Assembly (NCBI GenBank): GCA_015501055.1
Contig: JADNYV010000466.1
Span: 1 to 26,781 of the forward strand
Direction of reading: 5' to 3'
From: Mucidula mucida
Taxonomy: Eukaryota; Basidiomycota; Agaricomycetes; Agaricales; Physalacriaceae
DNA length: 26,781 nucleotides
This document shows, in pieces, positions 1 through 9,913 of this stretch; position 1 is the stretch's first letter, and each line of letters begins with the position of its first letter. The notes beneath the pieces are model-generated. The model did not search any database. It saw only the letters and a program-made list of their open reading frames with translations, and was not told the DNA's origin. The position numbers and the translations under genes are program-made.

Positions 1-122
1 AAAGTTGCACAAGTTGGAATAGACTCAGAGCAGATGGTGGTCAACGTTCAAGTTTTTGCCGCCGGCATTTGCCCTGGAGCCGCTCAACATCTTTGCCAGC
101 GACGTCGACCAACGAGTTGGAA
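1..122. other. Left edge, no gene called
   Basis: The first 122 bases lie upstream of the MICOS gene and probably hold its promoter and 5' UTR. No TATA box, RNA gene or convincing exon is visible. ORFs on the minus strand here have no recognisable protein character. Confidence 0.4.
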
Positions 123-988
123 ATGCTCCCGACACTTGTAGGCCGGCTTCCGCGACTCTCTGAGTCTCTCTGACGGCTATTGATAGGTGAGGCGGGTGGG
201 CATGGTAGCCGCGACCGGCGTGGTGCTGGCCAACGACCACCAGGAAAAGGTGCGTTTGACTTGCAAATATCATTGTGCTCTCCCTGCTGATTCACGCTGC
301 TCGTAGCTCCCTATTTACCCAATACAATCGCCCGAGATATTACTGCAAGAAACGCCCTCGGCACTGGAGAAACAGATCGGACAAGTCCGGAAGACCGTCT
401 CGCAGACTTACGGCGACGCGCATGCGCAGGTTCAAGGCGTCGTCTCCAAGTGGATTGGTGTCGAGCATTCTGTTGAGAGTGCGTCTGAATGCTCTTACTT
501 TGTTGGACTTTGTTCACATCTATGTAGACCGCGTCAAGTCGCTCATTTCACCCACGGAGCCTGTCACTCCAGGCATTCTCTATGTCGGTATCGCTACCCT
601 CAGCGGCTCTGTATTTGCGCGCAATCGCATAATCCTCACTCGCCTTGCATTGCCTCCTACCCTTCTCATACTATCCATGAACCAATTCCTCCCACAAACC
701 ACACATAACATCCGAGCTTATTTGAGCGACTTGGAAGACACCTACTTGCCAACGTTCGCGCAGAAGCACGAGACTGGAAAGGCTCACTCAACGATGGGTT
801 GGGAGATGCTCAAGGAAAAGGTCGCCAGCGGCCGGGAGAGCTTTGGCAATGGTGTTGAAAGCGCTGTCGACAAATTGCAGGAGGCGACTGGTTTGAAAGT
901 GAAGGAAGCAATGGGCTGGGGCAATCGAGTTGAGAGCAAGGTCCTAGACGCTGTAAAGTCCCTTGGTGATTCCGACAAGAAGCCATAG
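123..988 (+). CDS. MICOS complex subunit MIC26/MIC27 (apolipoprotein O family)
   Basis: Predicted inner-membrane subunit of the mitochondrial contact site and cristae organising system, which shapes crista junctions. I splice exons 123-137, 187-249, 307-478 and 528-988 (introns of 49, 57 and 49 nt, all GT-AG), giving about 236 residues. Seen: a short basic N-terminus (MLPTLVRRVG) that suits mitochondrial targeting, the family's KLPIYP block just after intron 2, then SLISPTEPVTPG followed by hydrophobic segments (GILYVGIATLSGSVFARN and LALPPTLLILSMNQFLP), and a long amphipathic C-terminal region. These fit the ApoO/MIC26-27 family. The 15-nt first exon is inferred from a CTGAC branch point and TAG acceptor; the alternative start is the in-frame ATG at 202. 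MIC26 and MIC27 cannot be separated by eye. No lesion is seen. Confidence 0.82.
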
Positions 989-1362
989 CACCAATACGAC
1001 ATGCAATTGAATCGGTCCTCTCGGTATATTCATAACTGGCTGAGCTGAAGGCTCCCCTCTAAAATGCGCTCATCGTGGTAAAATGCCTCGCCTTCACTCC
1101 ATTTCACTGGTAGATGCCTCACCTTTCCGTAGTAGTATCTCCGAAATAAAACAGACTCAACACCGACGCTCCTGGTATCCGCATCTTTTCCGCACATTTC
1201 TTCTTTTTGGTCTTGAGATGCTGCTTCTGCTCCTGTGATGCTTCAGAGCCTGTGTTCATGCTGCCCTCTACATCAAGGCAAAGTTACTAGTAATATTACA
1301 TTCTCCGTGGACGTGCAATAAAAGATGGGTGGGCGGGTGCAGGACAGACTACTAACCTCCCG
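989..1362. other. Intergenic, MIC26/27 to AA9 relic
   Basis: About 370 bp between two plus-strand genes. It should hold the 3' UTR of the MICOS gene and whatever promoter the AA9 gene had. A CTACTAAC branch-point-like motif at 1349-1356 followed by AAG just before the AA9 signal peptide suggests the AA9 start codon may lie in an upstream exon here, but I find no clear one. A 46-codon Lys-rich minus-strand ORF (1119-1259) is not supported. Confidence 0.4.
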
Positions 1363-2480
1363 AAGTTCGTCTTGTCTGCACTGTTTGCTCTTGCACTCGC
1401 TATCTCCGTTCGCGCGCATGGTTACGTTGAAACCATCGTTGCCAACGGTACTGAATATAGCGGTTATCTGCCCTTCTCAGACCCATACACAACTCCAGTC
1501 CCTGACAGGATTGTCCGTCCTATTCCCGGAAACGGTACGTCAATCTTTGAGACAACCAGTTCTGACTGACTCGTCGTTAGGCCCTGTTGAGGACCTCGCG
1601 CTGATTGAGTACGCTGACTTCTGTCATATGCGCTTCAAAGCCTAATTTTCTATCGCCAGCTTGCAATGCAATGGGTATACCGACGATGGCATCGTTGGGT
1701 CGTCCCCAGCACCTATTTATGCTACCGTCGCGCCTGGCGCGAAGATGGATTTGACGTGGACGACGTGGCCCGATTCGCATAAGGTTTCTACTAACCTAAT
1801 CCGAGATCAAAAGTGGAAAGACTGCCGATGGGCTTTGGGCTGCCACGGATCTCCTGACCGCTTCTGGATCTGTGTATTCGTTCAGCATTCCTTCGAACTT
1901 GAAGGCTGGGCAGTATATCATCAGACATGAGATGTATGTCTTTGTTCTCTTCTTCATTCGAGCTGAGGAAGTAACATCGATGATTTCAGTATTGCCCTTC
2001 ACGGAGGTAAGGAATCTTCTCATCTTGGCTTATGCACTGATCGATGTCAATCCTTGTGAAACATTTGATTACCCTGGTGAGACTGCTTACTTGACACAAA
2101 TCTTTCGCGCGCTGACTACGCTTTTAGGTGTACAAATCTACCCAAGTTGTATTCAAGTCGAAGTTACTGGCTCTGGCACAGCATTCCCCATTAGCTTCGT
2201 CAGCTTCCCGGGCGCGTACACTCCCGACACTCCAGGTGCGCTTCATCCGTTATTTTCTCGTATTTCACTGAACTGACGGTAAAACATATGGAATCGTTTT
2301 CGATATATACACCGACTCCAGCCTTGTATGTTCTGAATGACTCGCTGTAGGCGTAGAGTATTGATGTTCCTTGTTATATGTAGCCTTACCCCATCCCTGG
2401 ACCTGCTGTGTGAGTATTCTAGTCCACTATCCTAAAGCGCGGGATGACCTTTTCCGTCGACTAGTTGGACCGGAAACTAG
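1363..2480 (+). pseudogene. AA9 lytic polysaccharide monooxygenase (former GH61), decayed copy
   Basis: AA9 enzymes are secreted copper monooxygenases that cleave cellulose. Visible: a hydrophobic signal peptide ending AHG, so the mature protein would start with the copper-binding His of HGYVETIVANG; QCNGYTDDGI; TWPDSHK with the second copper His; RHE..IALHG; YPSC with the axial Tyr; SFPGAYTPDTPG; and a C-terminal YPIPGPAVW. Exons by eye: 1363-1534, 1581-1608, 1660-1783, 1814-1933, 1990-2006, 2128-2235, 2291-2325, 2384-2409, 2465-2480. Three lesions: no in-frame ATG precedes the signal peptide (next upstream in-frame stop at 1291); the usual segment between DSHK and KTADGLWA, several tens of residues, is absent and replaced by 30 nt resembling an intron 3' end; and the intron 2236-2290 ends TG, not AG. 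Together these point to a pseudogene, although each copper ligand is still encoded. Confidence 0.78.
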
Positions 2481-2841
2481 CATATAAAGTGCTATTCTGA
2501 TACCGCTGATAGTTAGCTGATTTCTTCAAGTTTTATTGAGTCGTATATATGTTTGTGTACTCAAATATGCTAGTGTCGAATGGGATAGCTGGTGATCTTC
2601 TGACTATAAAAAGCGGCTGCACTTGGATCGACGCGGCAGTCACCGACGCCTGATCGTCTTTCTCTTTCTCCATCATGTCATTTATCCTTGCACTGTCCGA
2701 GCAACGCCGTCTGCAGATGACGACAGCCTCACAAATGCAGTGTACAGCTTCCGAAAACCCGGGCGCATCAACAATGGGCATTTCGGGGACTATTGACAAA
2801 TTCATATCTACGGGCGGCGAGCTGACCTTGACCTCGAGACA
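2481..2841. other. Promoter and 5' leader of the CHAT gene
   Basis: The 361-bp gap holds the 3' end of the AA9 relic, a TATA-like box at 2605-2612 and an upstream ORF at 2675-2845. No other gene is visible. Confidence 0.45.
2605..2612 (+). promoter_or_regulatory. TATA-like box upstream of the CHAT gene
   Basis: TATAAAAA lies 70 bp before the first ATG (2675) and 237 bp before the ATG of the CHAT protein (2842). The spacing to 2675 suits a transcript whose leader contains the upstream ORF. Confidence 0.45.
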
Positions 2842-2845
2842 ATGA
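2675..2845 (+). other. Upstream ORF overlapping the CHAT start codon (ATGA)
   Basis: A 56-codon ORF starting MSFILALSEQRR has A at -3 and is the first ATG after the TATA-like box. Its TGA stop (2843-2845) overlaps the ATG of the CHAT gene (2842-2844). It resembles no family I know. It could be a regulatory uORF, a chance ORF, or part of an unrecognised spliced 5' exon. Confidence 0.4.
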
Positions 2846-5800
2846 ACGCTGGGCTACATCGTTTCCAGTACGTTAACAGTTGCTGGTTGTCCTCCAAAAT
2901 AACGCGTATACAGCCCAAAGCTACTTGTACTCCACGTCAAAGGTGCGATCGTCCATTTTCGCGATGCCAGGCGATGAACAACGTGTCTATGACCAGATAC
3001 CGTGATAAAACCAGCGGATCCTTCCTATTCGTACCCTTCCGACATCAGGCTATTTGTTAGGATCAATGTTGAAGGCACGGTGGCTGCAGAATCGCGGGCG
3101 TATCCCCAATTCAAGGGCGATGACCATTGGAAGGTCGATTTGGTCGATTTAATGTTGTACGTGTTGAGCGTTTCGTTCAGAGCATACTTTGTCTGACTTC
3201 GTCACTAGACCTATGGGCATTCCTCTTATTCTTATCACTGTTTTGCGCGAAGAGGAGACACCAGTGGAAATTGGTTCGGCATATTTCGATCCGCAGGAGT
3301 TTATGGATCAAGATGGCCAAGGTTGGGCCTTGCTCCCATGAAGAAATTGAGACTCATGAGCAGTAGTGTCAACTCTGGAGGTCATCTCAGCGGACTCTGA
3401 TTTCCCGGCACTGGAGCTCCATTTTCTCGTACACTTGGGCGGAACGGTTTCGACGAATACCCAGGATCCGTATGCCGGTACGTATCCCGTCTCGTCCTCA
3501 ATGTATGATGATTCTCGACCTTGTCTAGACTTGAATGATGTGGAGTGTATTATATGCCTCAACCAGCTCAGCAATTTGAGGCCAGTGGACGAAATGCCGC
3601 CTCAACTGATTGATAATGAAGTCGTCTCCTCCATACAGAAAAGAGCGTATCGGCTTTCGACAAAGAAAGTGAGGTCTGACGCCTTCCGTTTTCTTGGCGA
3701 CATCTGCCTCCGCAGGTTCCAGGCAAGTGGACTGAAGGCGGATAGTGAGGCAGCGACCAGCATGTACGAAGGATCACTGCTCATCCTCGAGGACTCTGAC
3801 GATTTGTCGTCTGTCGAGCGCGAGATCCGACAGCTGGCGGACACCAATTACACCAAACAGATGCGCTTGTGGGTGCTCAGTAACATTCTCCTCAACCATC
3901 ATTATAAAGAGGGTGGAGATTCGAAGGCTTTGGAGCGGGCTGCTTTGTTGGGAGAGCAGGCGCTTCAAATAACGCCTGAAACCCCAGTTACAGTGCAACG
4001 TCATGCTTTGCTTTTTGCCCAAGCGGTCATCCTTTATCACAAATTTGAACGCTTCCCCGATCTTGGCCATCTCGACCAGAGTATCACGCTCGCCAGTGAG
4101 GCAATCGATATTGCACCGAAAACCTTGACTGCTCGTCGCATTTTCCTCAATGTTTTGGCGACTGGTTTGCAACGACGTTACGCCGCTCTTTTCGTCCAAA
4201 ATGATGTTGAACGAGCCATCGACGCTTACGATGAGATCCTAAACATCACCGATGATGATCACCCATCACTTCCAGGCTATCTCAATAATCTGGGAATGGC
4301 ATTGCTGGATCGCTATTGCCTCCTCGGAGAAATGGCCGATTTGGAGCGGTCTATCACAGTGCGAGAGAAGATGTTATTGGTGACCCCAGACGAGCATCCC
4401 GCCAAGCCCATGTTCATCAACACTTTCTGTCGGGCTCTCCTAGAAAGGCACAAAGCTCTGGGAAGCAAAGAGGATCTTGATCGTTGCATCGAGCTGCAAG
4501 AAATTGTGGTGGCCATAACTCCCGACAGCCATTATGGAAAATCCGACATGGTCGAGCTTCTGGGAGCGGCGTCGATTCGAGATCGACAAAAACTTGTCCG
4601 ACTTGGACCAGGCCATAGAATTGTTTACTGAAAAGGCTACGCTCACTGGCGCTCAGGACGTGAGCCAAGGAGCTGCCGAATTTTGTCTGGCCGAGGTGTT
4701 CCTCTCTCGATTTCATCATACGGGGGAGGTGTCCGATATGCATCGCGCGCTCGAACTCTTTGAAGTTTGCACGACATTGCTTCGTTCTCCTTGGAACCGG
4801 TTCGTGGCGGCGATGCGTTGGGCTGTTATGGCCTCAGAGTTGGCAAAGGTGGATTTACAGGAATGCACAGCGTCACAGTTCAAAGCATGTACTGCGGCCA
4901 TGGATTTGCTCCCGCAGCTCAGCTGGTTGGGCTCGCCAATAGAGACTCGTCGCGAAGTCCTGAAACGCGCTCAGAACATCACTACAATCGCTGTGTCAAG
5001 GGCTATACTTGTCGAGGAGTATTCTACGGCTCTAGCCTGGGTTGAACAAGGGCGTTCGGTTATGTGGACGCAGTTGCTGCAGCTTCGGGTCCCCGTTGAT
5101 GACTTACGACTTGTCGATCCGTCTTTGGCACAGAAGCTCTCATACCTTGCTGGACAGCTCAGCTTGAACAGTACAAAGGCTGGTGTACTGGTCACTAAAG
5201 GAGACGCGGTGACATCTGGCTACAGCGATCTTGAAGCTGAAGGCACTCGTCACAGGCAGTTGGTCGCCGAGTGGACGGATACTGTCGAGCAAGTCAGGAG
5301 ACTTGATGGTTTTTCTCGCTTCCTGCAGCCTAAAAACGCGGAGGAACTCTGCGTGGCCGCCCATTCCGGTCCTGTCGTCATCGTTCATGTCAACGAGTAC
5401 GATGCTGACGCTTTCATCCTCGTTCCCGGAGAGCGTCAACAGATTGTTCTTTCCCTTGGTGAATTCACATCGGATGATGTGTATCGTCTCCGAGGCTTAC
5501 TGGCTCAAGTGACGGAGGAAGATCTAGCTTATCGCGCTCCAAGTAGCTCTAGAGCTGCATTCCCCGGTCCATTCGAAGATCTGGAGCCGTATGAAATATT
5601 TGAAAGCATTTTGAGTGAATTGTGGTATAAGATTGTCAGTCCGGTTCTTCAGGCATTGGCATATAACGTGAGTGATCTGCATAATTGAATTTCTACACAG
5701 AGTCATAGTATTGCATAGGTTCCGGACGGAGCAGTCAAGTCCAGAATACACTGGTGTCCAACTGGGCCTCTTGCCCTTTTACCGCTTCACGCAGCAGGGG

Positions 5801-6534
5801 ACTATTCAAAGATCGAACCGGGCTTCAAGGTTTTCGAATACGTTGTCTCGTCGTATACCCCGACGCTCAGCGCACTCATCCCGCCCTCCAAAACTGAGGA
5901 TCCTCCCGATGATGATGTGACTCTTCTAGCAGTCGCCGTCTCGTCGCCTACGGGCCAATACCCTATTCCCGGCACTCACGAAGAGATTGAGTCGATTAGT
6001 AATCGCTTCTCAGAGATACAGAAGCAGGAGCGCTTCGCCGCGCTTACAGAGTCTGCAGCGACACCCGATCGCGTGCTGGCTGGAATGAAGAAGGCTAACT
6101 GGGTGCACTTTGCGTGCCATGGAGTTCAGAACCTGGTCAGTCCAACCGATAGCGCTCTTCTGCTCTCGGGAACATCACAGCTCAAGCTATCCGATATTGT
6201 GGAAACTTCTTTGCCGTCAGCAGAGTTGGCGTTTCTTTCCGCTTGTCAGACCGCGGCGGGGGATAAGGATTTGCCTGAGGAATCCGTCCATCTAGCGGCC
6301 GGGATGTTGCTCGCTGGGTATAAAGGTGTCATTGCGACAATGTGGTCTATCATGGACCGAGATGCGCCAGCCGTGTCCGACGATGTCTATCGTTATTTGC
6401 TTCGGGATGCCACAAGACGTCCGGATTACCGAGAGGCTGCATATGCGCTGCATCATGCGGTTGCGCGATTGCGAGAAAAACATGGCACTAGGTCATATTT
6501 ATCCTGGGTACCTTTCGTTCATTTTGGAATGTGA
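2842..6534 (+). CDS. C2-like / TPR / CHAT-domain protein (caspase-like clan), with one frameshift
   Basis: CHAT domains are caspase-fold cysteine proteases of clan CD; fungal TPR-CHAT proteins are mostly uncharacterised, with suspected roles in regulated cell death. Exons by eye: 2842-2867, 2914-2942, 2997-3156, 3209-3321, 3364-5667 and 5719-6534, about 1148 residues if the frameshift is discounted. The N-terminal ~110 residues look C2-like (KLLVLHVKDTVIKPADP, YPSDIRLFVRINVEG). Then come degenerate TPR units of the fungal type (YLNNLGMALLDRY, DLERSITVREKMLLVTPDEH, LSDLDQAIELFTEKA). The CHAT domain occupies the last ~300 residues, with the His in HFACHG and the Cys in FLSACQTAAGD. The frame changes between 4534 and 4631, most likely near 4565-4580, consistent with a 1-nt insertion; no GT-AG intron fits. 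The boundary 3322-3363 is a guess, because GWALLP before it also reads as coding. Confidence 0.8.
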
Positions 6535-7320
6535 AATAAGGACTAAAAGTAAAGTATCGAAGTATTTACTCACTGGACGTAGCTCGAGTACTTTAATAGT
6601 CACCTTTGCACTTAGTAAATTTGCAAAACGTCGCGGGACTTGTAGTGAGGTTGGTTTTTGAAATGGGATTCAAACTTGAACAGTCACCGTAATGCAGACT
6701 GTTTTCGAGCGCCACGTAACGCGACTGGTGTAGGACAGATGCCTGTTCCTGCCAGTGAGCAATGACCGTGTCGTCAACAGGACAACAGGACTACGAGATA
6801 TTGCGCTTCTGATTAGCATGCCTTTTCTGACTTGTCCTCACCCGCCGAATCTGCAACATGCCTATGAACAAAAAAAGATTCGGCTCTCAGATAAGCTTGA
6901 TACATGTCCGTGCAGCTCAAGTGCAAATGATCCTCAGGTAATTGAACATTCACCGCAACACAGGAGCTCGTTCAGAACTGTTTCGTCGTCATCGACCGAC
7001 TATTCCTGACGACGCTTTTGTTGGACCTTGAGATACGAAACGGGAAGTACATAGAAGTAGGGATTCCAGTATACCGCTACTACCAGACTCTTCGGCCTGG
7101 TTCACGTATACTTCGTGAGGTCTGTTCTCTTAGTACGGAGGGGAGGTCAGCTGTAAGAAACAGTATTTTCTTAGCGTTTGTGCACGCTGGCGTTGCCAAA
7201 ACAGCGCGGCTATTGACATCAGCTGTCTAATACCTTCTTCAGCAGCGCGAACGCTAAACGACTCTTTGTCGCACAGCTATACAGCCGGGCCCTTTCAGCA
7301 TTTCTGTTCTCAAAGCGTCA
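6535..7320. other. Intergenic between convergent CHAT and LRR genes
   Basis: About 790 bp between the 3' ends of two convergent genes. ORFs here start with GTG or are very short and show no family signature. No tRNA, repeat or promoter was recognised. Confidence 0.4.
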
Positions 7321-7367
7321 TCGCCGAACAATAATCAAAAAGAGTTATTGTATTTTTTGTTCGGCGA
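7321..7367. repeat. Inverted repeat across the stop codon of the LRR-like gene
   Basis: Perfect 11-bp arms TCGCCGAACAA (7321-7331) and TTGTTCGGCGA (7357-7367) flank 25 bp. A second pair, ACAATAA (7328-7334) and TTATTGT (7345-7351), overlaps the first arm and could form an alternative stem. The structure spans the stop codon of the minus-strand gene (7335-7337), so an mRNA hairpin would sit at the end of the coding region and start of the 3' UTR. Confidence 0.55.
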
Positions 7368-8394
7368 CATGACACGAGCATCGTAGCAGTCCAATAACAT
7401 ATCAAGTCCGTCTTTAGCCACCAAGTAGTTATCGTCAAAGTCAAATAAAAACGCCTCCCAGTTCCGTTCAGCCCAATCCGAAGAAACGGGATCACTGTGC
7501 TCCTCGTATACTTCCAAAGGGATGTGACTGACTTCCGACTCGTCCAGGATAATGCGTACAGACTGGAGCGTGTTCAGACGGAGTTCTTTGCTGACAGTTC
7601 TGACAGTATCTTGTGCACCGAACGCATTCGGATCGAGAATTCGCGCTTGGAAATGCTCCAAGTTGTACATATACGTCAAGTCGAAAAAGTCTAGTGAGGC
7701 GTCAGCCGAAAACCGTGGAAAGAGGATGAGTCAAATTACCATTCGACCCCAATACTAGTCCAAGGTCCGTGAGTGTCTCCATATTGGCATCGATAAGTTT
7801 CTGCATACACGTCCGGTCGCAGGGACTTTCCCCTTCCAGACGAAACTGCGTGAGCCGAAAGTTGGCGCTCAACCAGTTGACAAGATCAAGATTCCATCCC
7901 CACAGAGACACCTTCGTTATAGGAGGCAAGTCTTTTCCCGACCGAGGGAGGCGCAAGTGCGTATATTGGATAGTCTCTTCCTGCAATGGCGGAAGGCGGA
8001 TCTCAAGGCTTGTGACGTTGGGGTAGGATTCATATGAGAGCGAGGCGAGAAATCTCTGTAGTTGACTGGTGTTCTGGCAAGTGAACTGAAGAGATGTGAC
8101 AGGATTGCCGCCAATATGTGCAGATGGACGAGCATGACTGAGAGAAGACGTCTTGAGTTCCGGAAGAGCGAACGTAACGCGAGATGTGGTTTTTCTCTTC
8201 CTGAATGTTTGACGGAGTGACGATGCAATCTTCGAGGTGAACGAAGATGCAGAGGGTGACCTCGGAGGAGATGAGGTGATAGAGCTGGCAATTTCAGACG
8301 TAGACGGATGAGAAGAGGCCGAGCATGATGAGGTCGACTCCGACAAAGAGGCAAGAGAATCTGATGATTCAGAGGCAATGTCGATGGTGTACAT
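7335..8394 (-). CDS. LRR-like hypothetical protein with Ser-rich N-terminus
   Basis: Two exons, 7740-8394 and 7335-7690, joined across a 49-nt GT-AG intron, give about 336 residues. The start is ATG at 8394 (MYTIDIASES). The first ~75 residues are very rich in Ser/Thr, then basic (RQTFRKRKTT), and look disordered. The remainder carries irregular leucine-rich segments (NVTSLEIRLPPL, ITKVSLWGWNLDLVNWL, MQKLIDANMETLTDLGLVLG) like the C-terminal halves of basidiomycete F-box proteins, but no F-box is visible. It lies 170 bp downstream of another minus-strand F-box/LRR gene in the same orientation, so it may be a tandem relative that lost or never had the F-box. Function unknown. Confidence 0.6.
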
Positions 8395-8566
8395 GATGTG
8401 GTTTAGATTCAAAGAGGAAATTGACCCCTTCCTGCATATAAGGCTGTTGAACAGGGGCCGATGAGAGACAGAAGCCTCCGCGGGACTTGTCTCGGAGAGG
8501 AAACAAATACATGTTCATAAATAGAAATACCCACCAAGACCGCTCTGCGCAGGGTCGAAGAAGAGT
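8395..8566. promoter_or_regulatory. Intergenic/promoter space of the LRR-like gene
   Basis: A 172-bp gap between two co-oriented minus-strand genes; it must hold the promoter of the LRR-like gene. No TATA box is obvious. Confidence 0.3.
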
Positions 8567-9634
8567 TCAGTCAGTCTACACCACATGAGTAAGTCAACAT
8601 TTCATGATAAGAAGAGCACATACCTGCATTGCGCTTAATATGAGGGTTTCTTTTACGGGCAGCAACACACTTTCTGCAAGATCCCAAGTATCCTCACCCC
8701 TCCAACTCCCCCATTCAGAAGCTAAGGTGTGCTTCTCCTGCAGACCTGTAGGCCGAAAACCTGCGCGTCCGGACTGATCATCCCATGACAGACCACCACG
8801 AATCGATCTGAAGCCTCGGAAATGGCGTCTATTTGGTCTTCGAGCATACGGTCCAAGGACTGGGGATGAGGCGACAGGACTATAGCAAACACTACGACAA
8901 TGGCTGGCAATAGCGACAAAAGGGGTGACACGATCAGAGAGAAAAGCGTGCAATCGTAGGAGCTATGTTGTACGGCAGTACCAGAAAGGCTAATATGCGC
9001 AAGGTTGGGGCAGCGCGCAAAAATTGCCTGCCATGGAATATCTTCTATATCTTGGTTGGTAAAGCAGTCCAGGTTCAGGTGCGGAAATATCGTGACAGAG
9101 TCCGGTCTATCGTCCCAATCGTGTTCGTTTACGTCGAATGACATATGGGTCGGACGTAGGTGGTCATTATTGCGAGCAAGCCAATGCAACTCCATCTCCC
9201 GAGTTGTGAGCCAAATAGCCAGACGCTCCACACCTGTACATGCTTCCAATGCAGCTCGCATCCACGTCCAGATGTTGGCGGCGGAATGATGTCGAGTTTC
9301 CAATGTGCCAATGCTGAGATCCCCAATGCAAAGACGTTTGACGGCGCGCGAGAAGAACGCAGCGTCGCAGCGTGAGATTATCGAGTCACGGAATGCTGCG
9401 AGCTGTTTGCTCGTTGAAAGAGTGACGGAGTGATACAGGATTGGGTCAATCCTACAACACGTAGTTAGGATTCAAGTAGAATCATTGAGGCGCCACTCAC
9501 CATTGCCGGACAACCTTTGAAACAAACACGAGAGTATACGCAGTTTTATCATCCTTCCAAGCAGCCATTTCGAGAATCAATCGCGCAATATCAGTAGGTA
9601 TATCCGGGAACGGAACAAGCTGAAGGTGTATCAT
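8567..9634 (-). CDS. F-box/LRR-like protein, possible small frameshifting insertion
   Basis: Likely substrate adaptor type of protein (SCF ubiquitin ligase). Exons by eye: 9501-9634, 8624-9451 and a terminal 8567-8575 (TD-stop); the introns are about 47-49 nt. The N-terminus is F-box-like: LVPFPDIPTDIARLILEMAA, then TAYTLVFVSKVVRQWIDPIL. LRR-like text follows (WLARNNDHLRPTHMSF, CPNLAHISLSGTA) and a C-terminal VVVFAIVLSPHPQSLD. Near 8738-8745 the frame shifts: an 8-bp GTCTGCAG stands between the upstream frame, which then stops at 8722, and the natural continuation (QEKHTLASEWG). Without it the protein is about 320 residues. A 59-nt intron ending at this point is an alternative reading. Complete otherwise. 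Confidence 0.65.
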
Positions 9635-9913
9635 CGGGCTGGTGGTTGCTAACTAAGTGACCTCGGCATTTTCCGGTCATACCAACGAGCACAAAGAAAA
9701 GGAATTCGACAATCAAGTAATTAGCTTATTAAATCACTTCGCGCCACATATTGAGATAGTTTACGCACGTTAGAGAGGTCCTGAAAGAGATTGCATCGCT
9801 CGGTCAAGGAATGACGCGCGTGGAGGTTGTTTGCGGACCCGGGTTTCCATCTCTCTTACTAACCTCTTCCATTGATCAACGTCTACGTTGATTTTCCGGT
9901 AGGCTCTACTCTG
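9635..9913. promoter_or_regulatory. Divergent intergenic, F-box gene and HDAC fragment
   Basis: 279 bp between the ATG of the minus-strand F-box gene and the ATG of the plus-strand HDAC fragment. It probably carries the F-box promoter. No motif recognised. Confidence 0.3.

Noticed and set aside
1119..1259. 46-codon minus-strand ORF with a Lys-rich stretch (KQHLKTKKKKCAEK)
   Set aside because: Short, no family signature, no splice partners found; basic composition alone is not evidence of coding.
4534..4631. Intron to explain the CHAT frame change
   Set aside because: No GT-AG pair of plausible size has the right phase without deleting clear TPR residues.
6645..6690. tRNA B-box-like GTTTGAATCCC on the minus strand
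   Set aside because: No matching A box or acceptor stem could be folded around it.
6755..7009. 84-codon plus-strand ORF between the CHAT and LRR genes
   Set aside because: Begins with GTG rather than ATG, no signature, no supporting splice sites.
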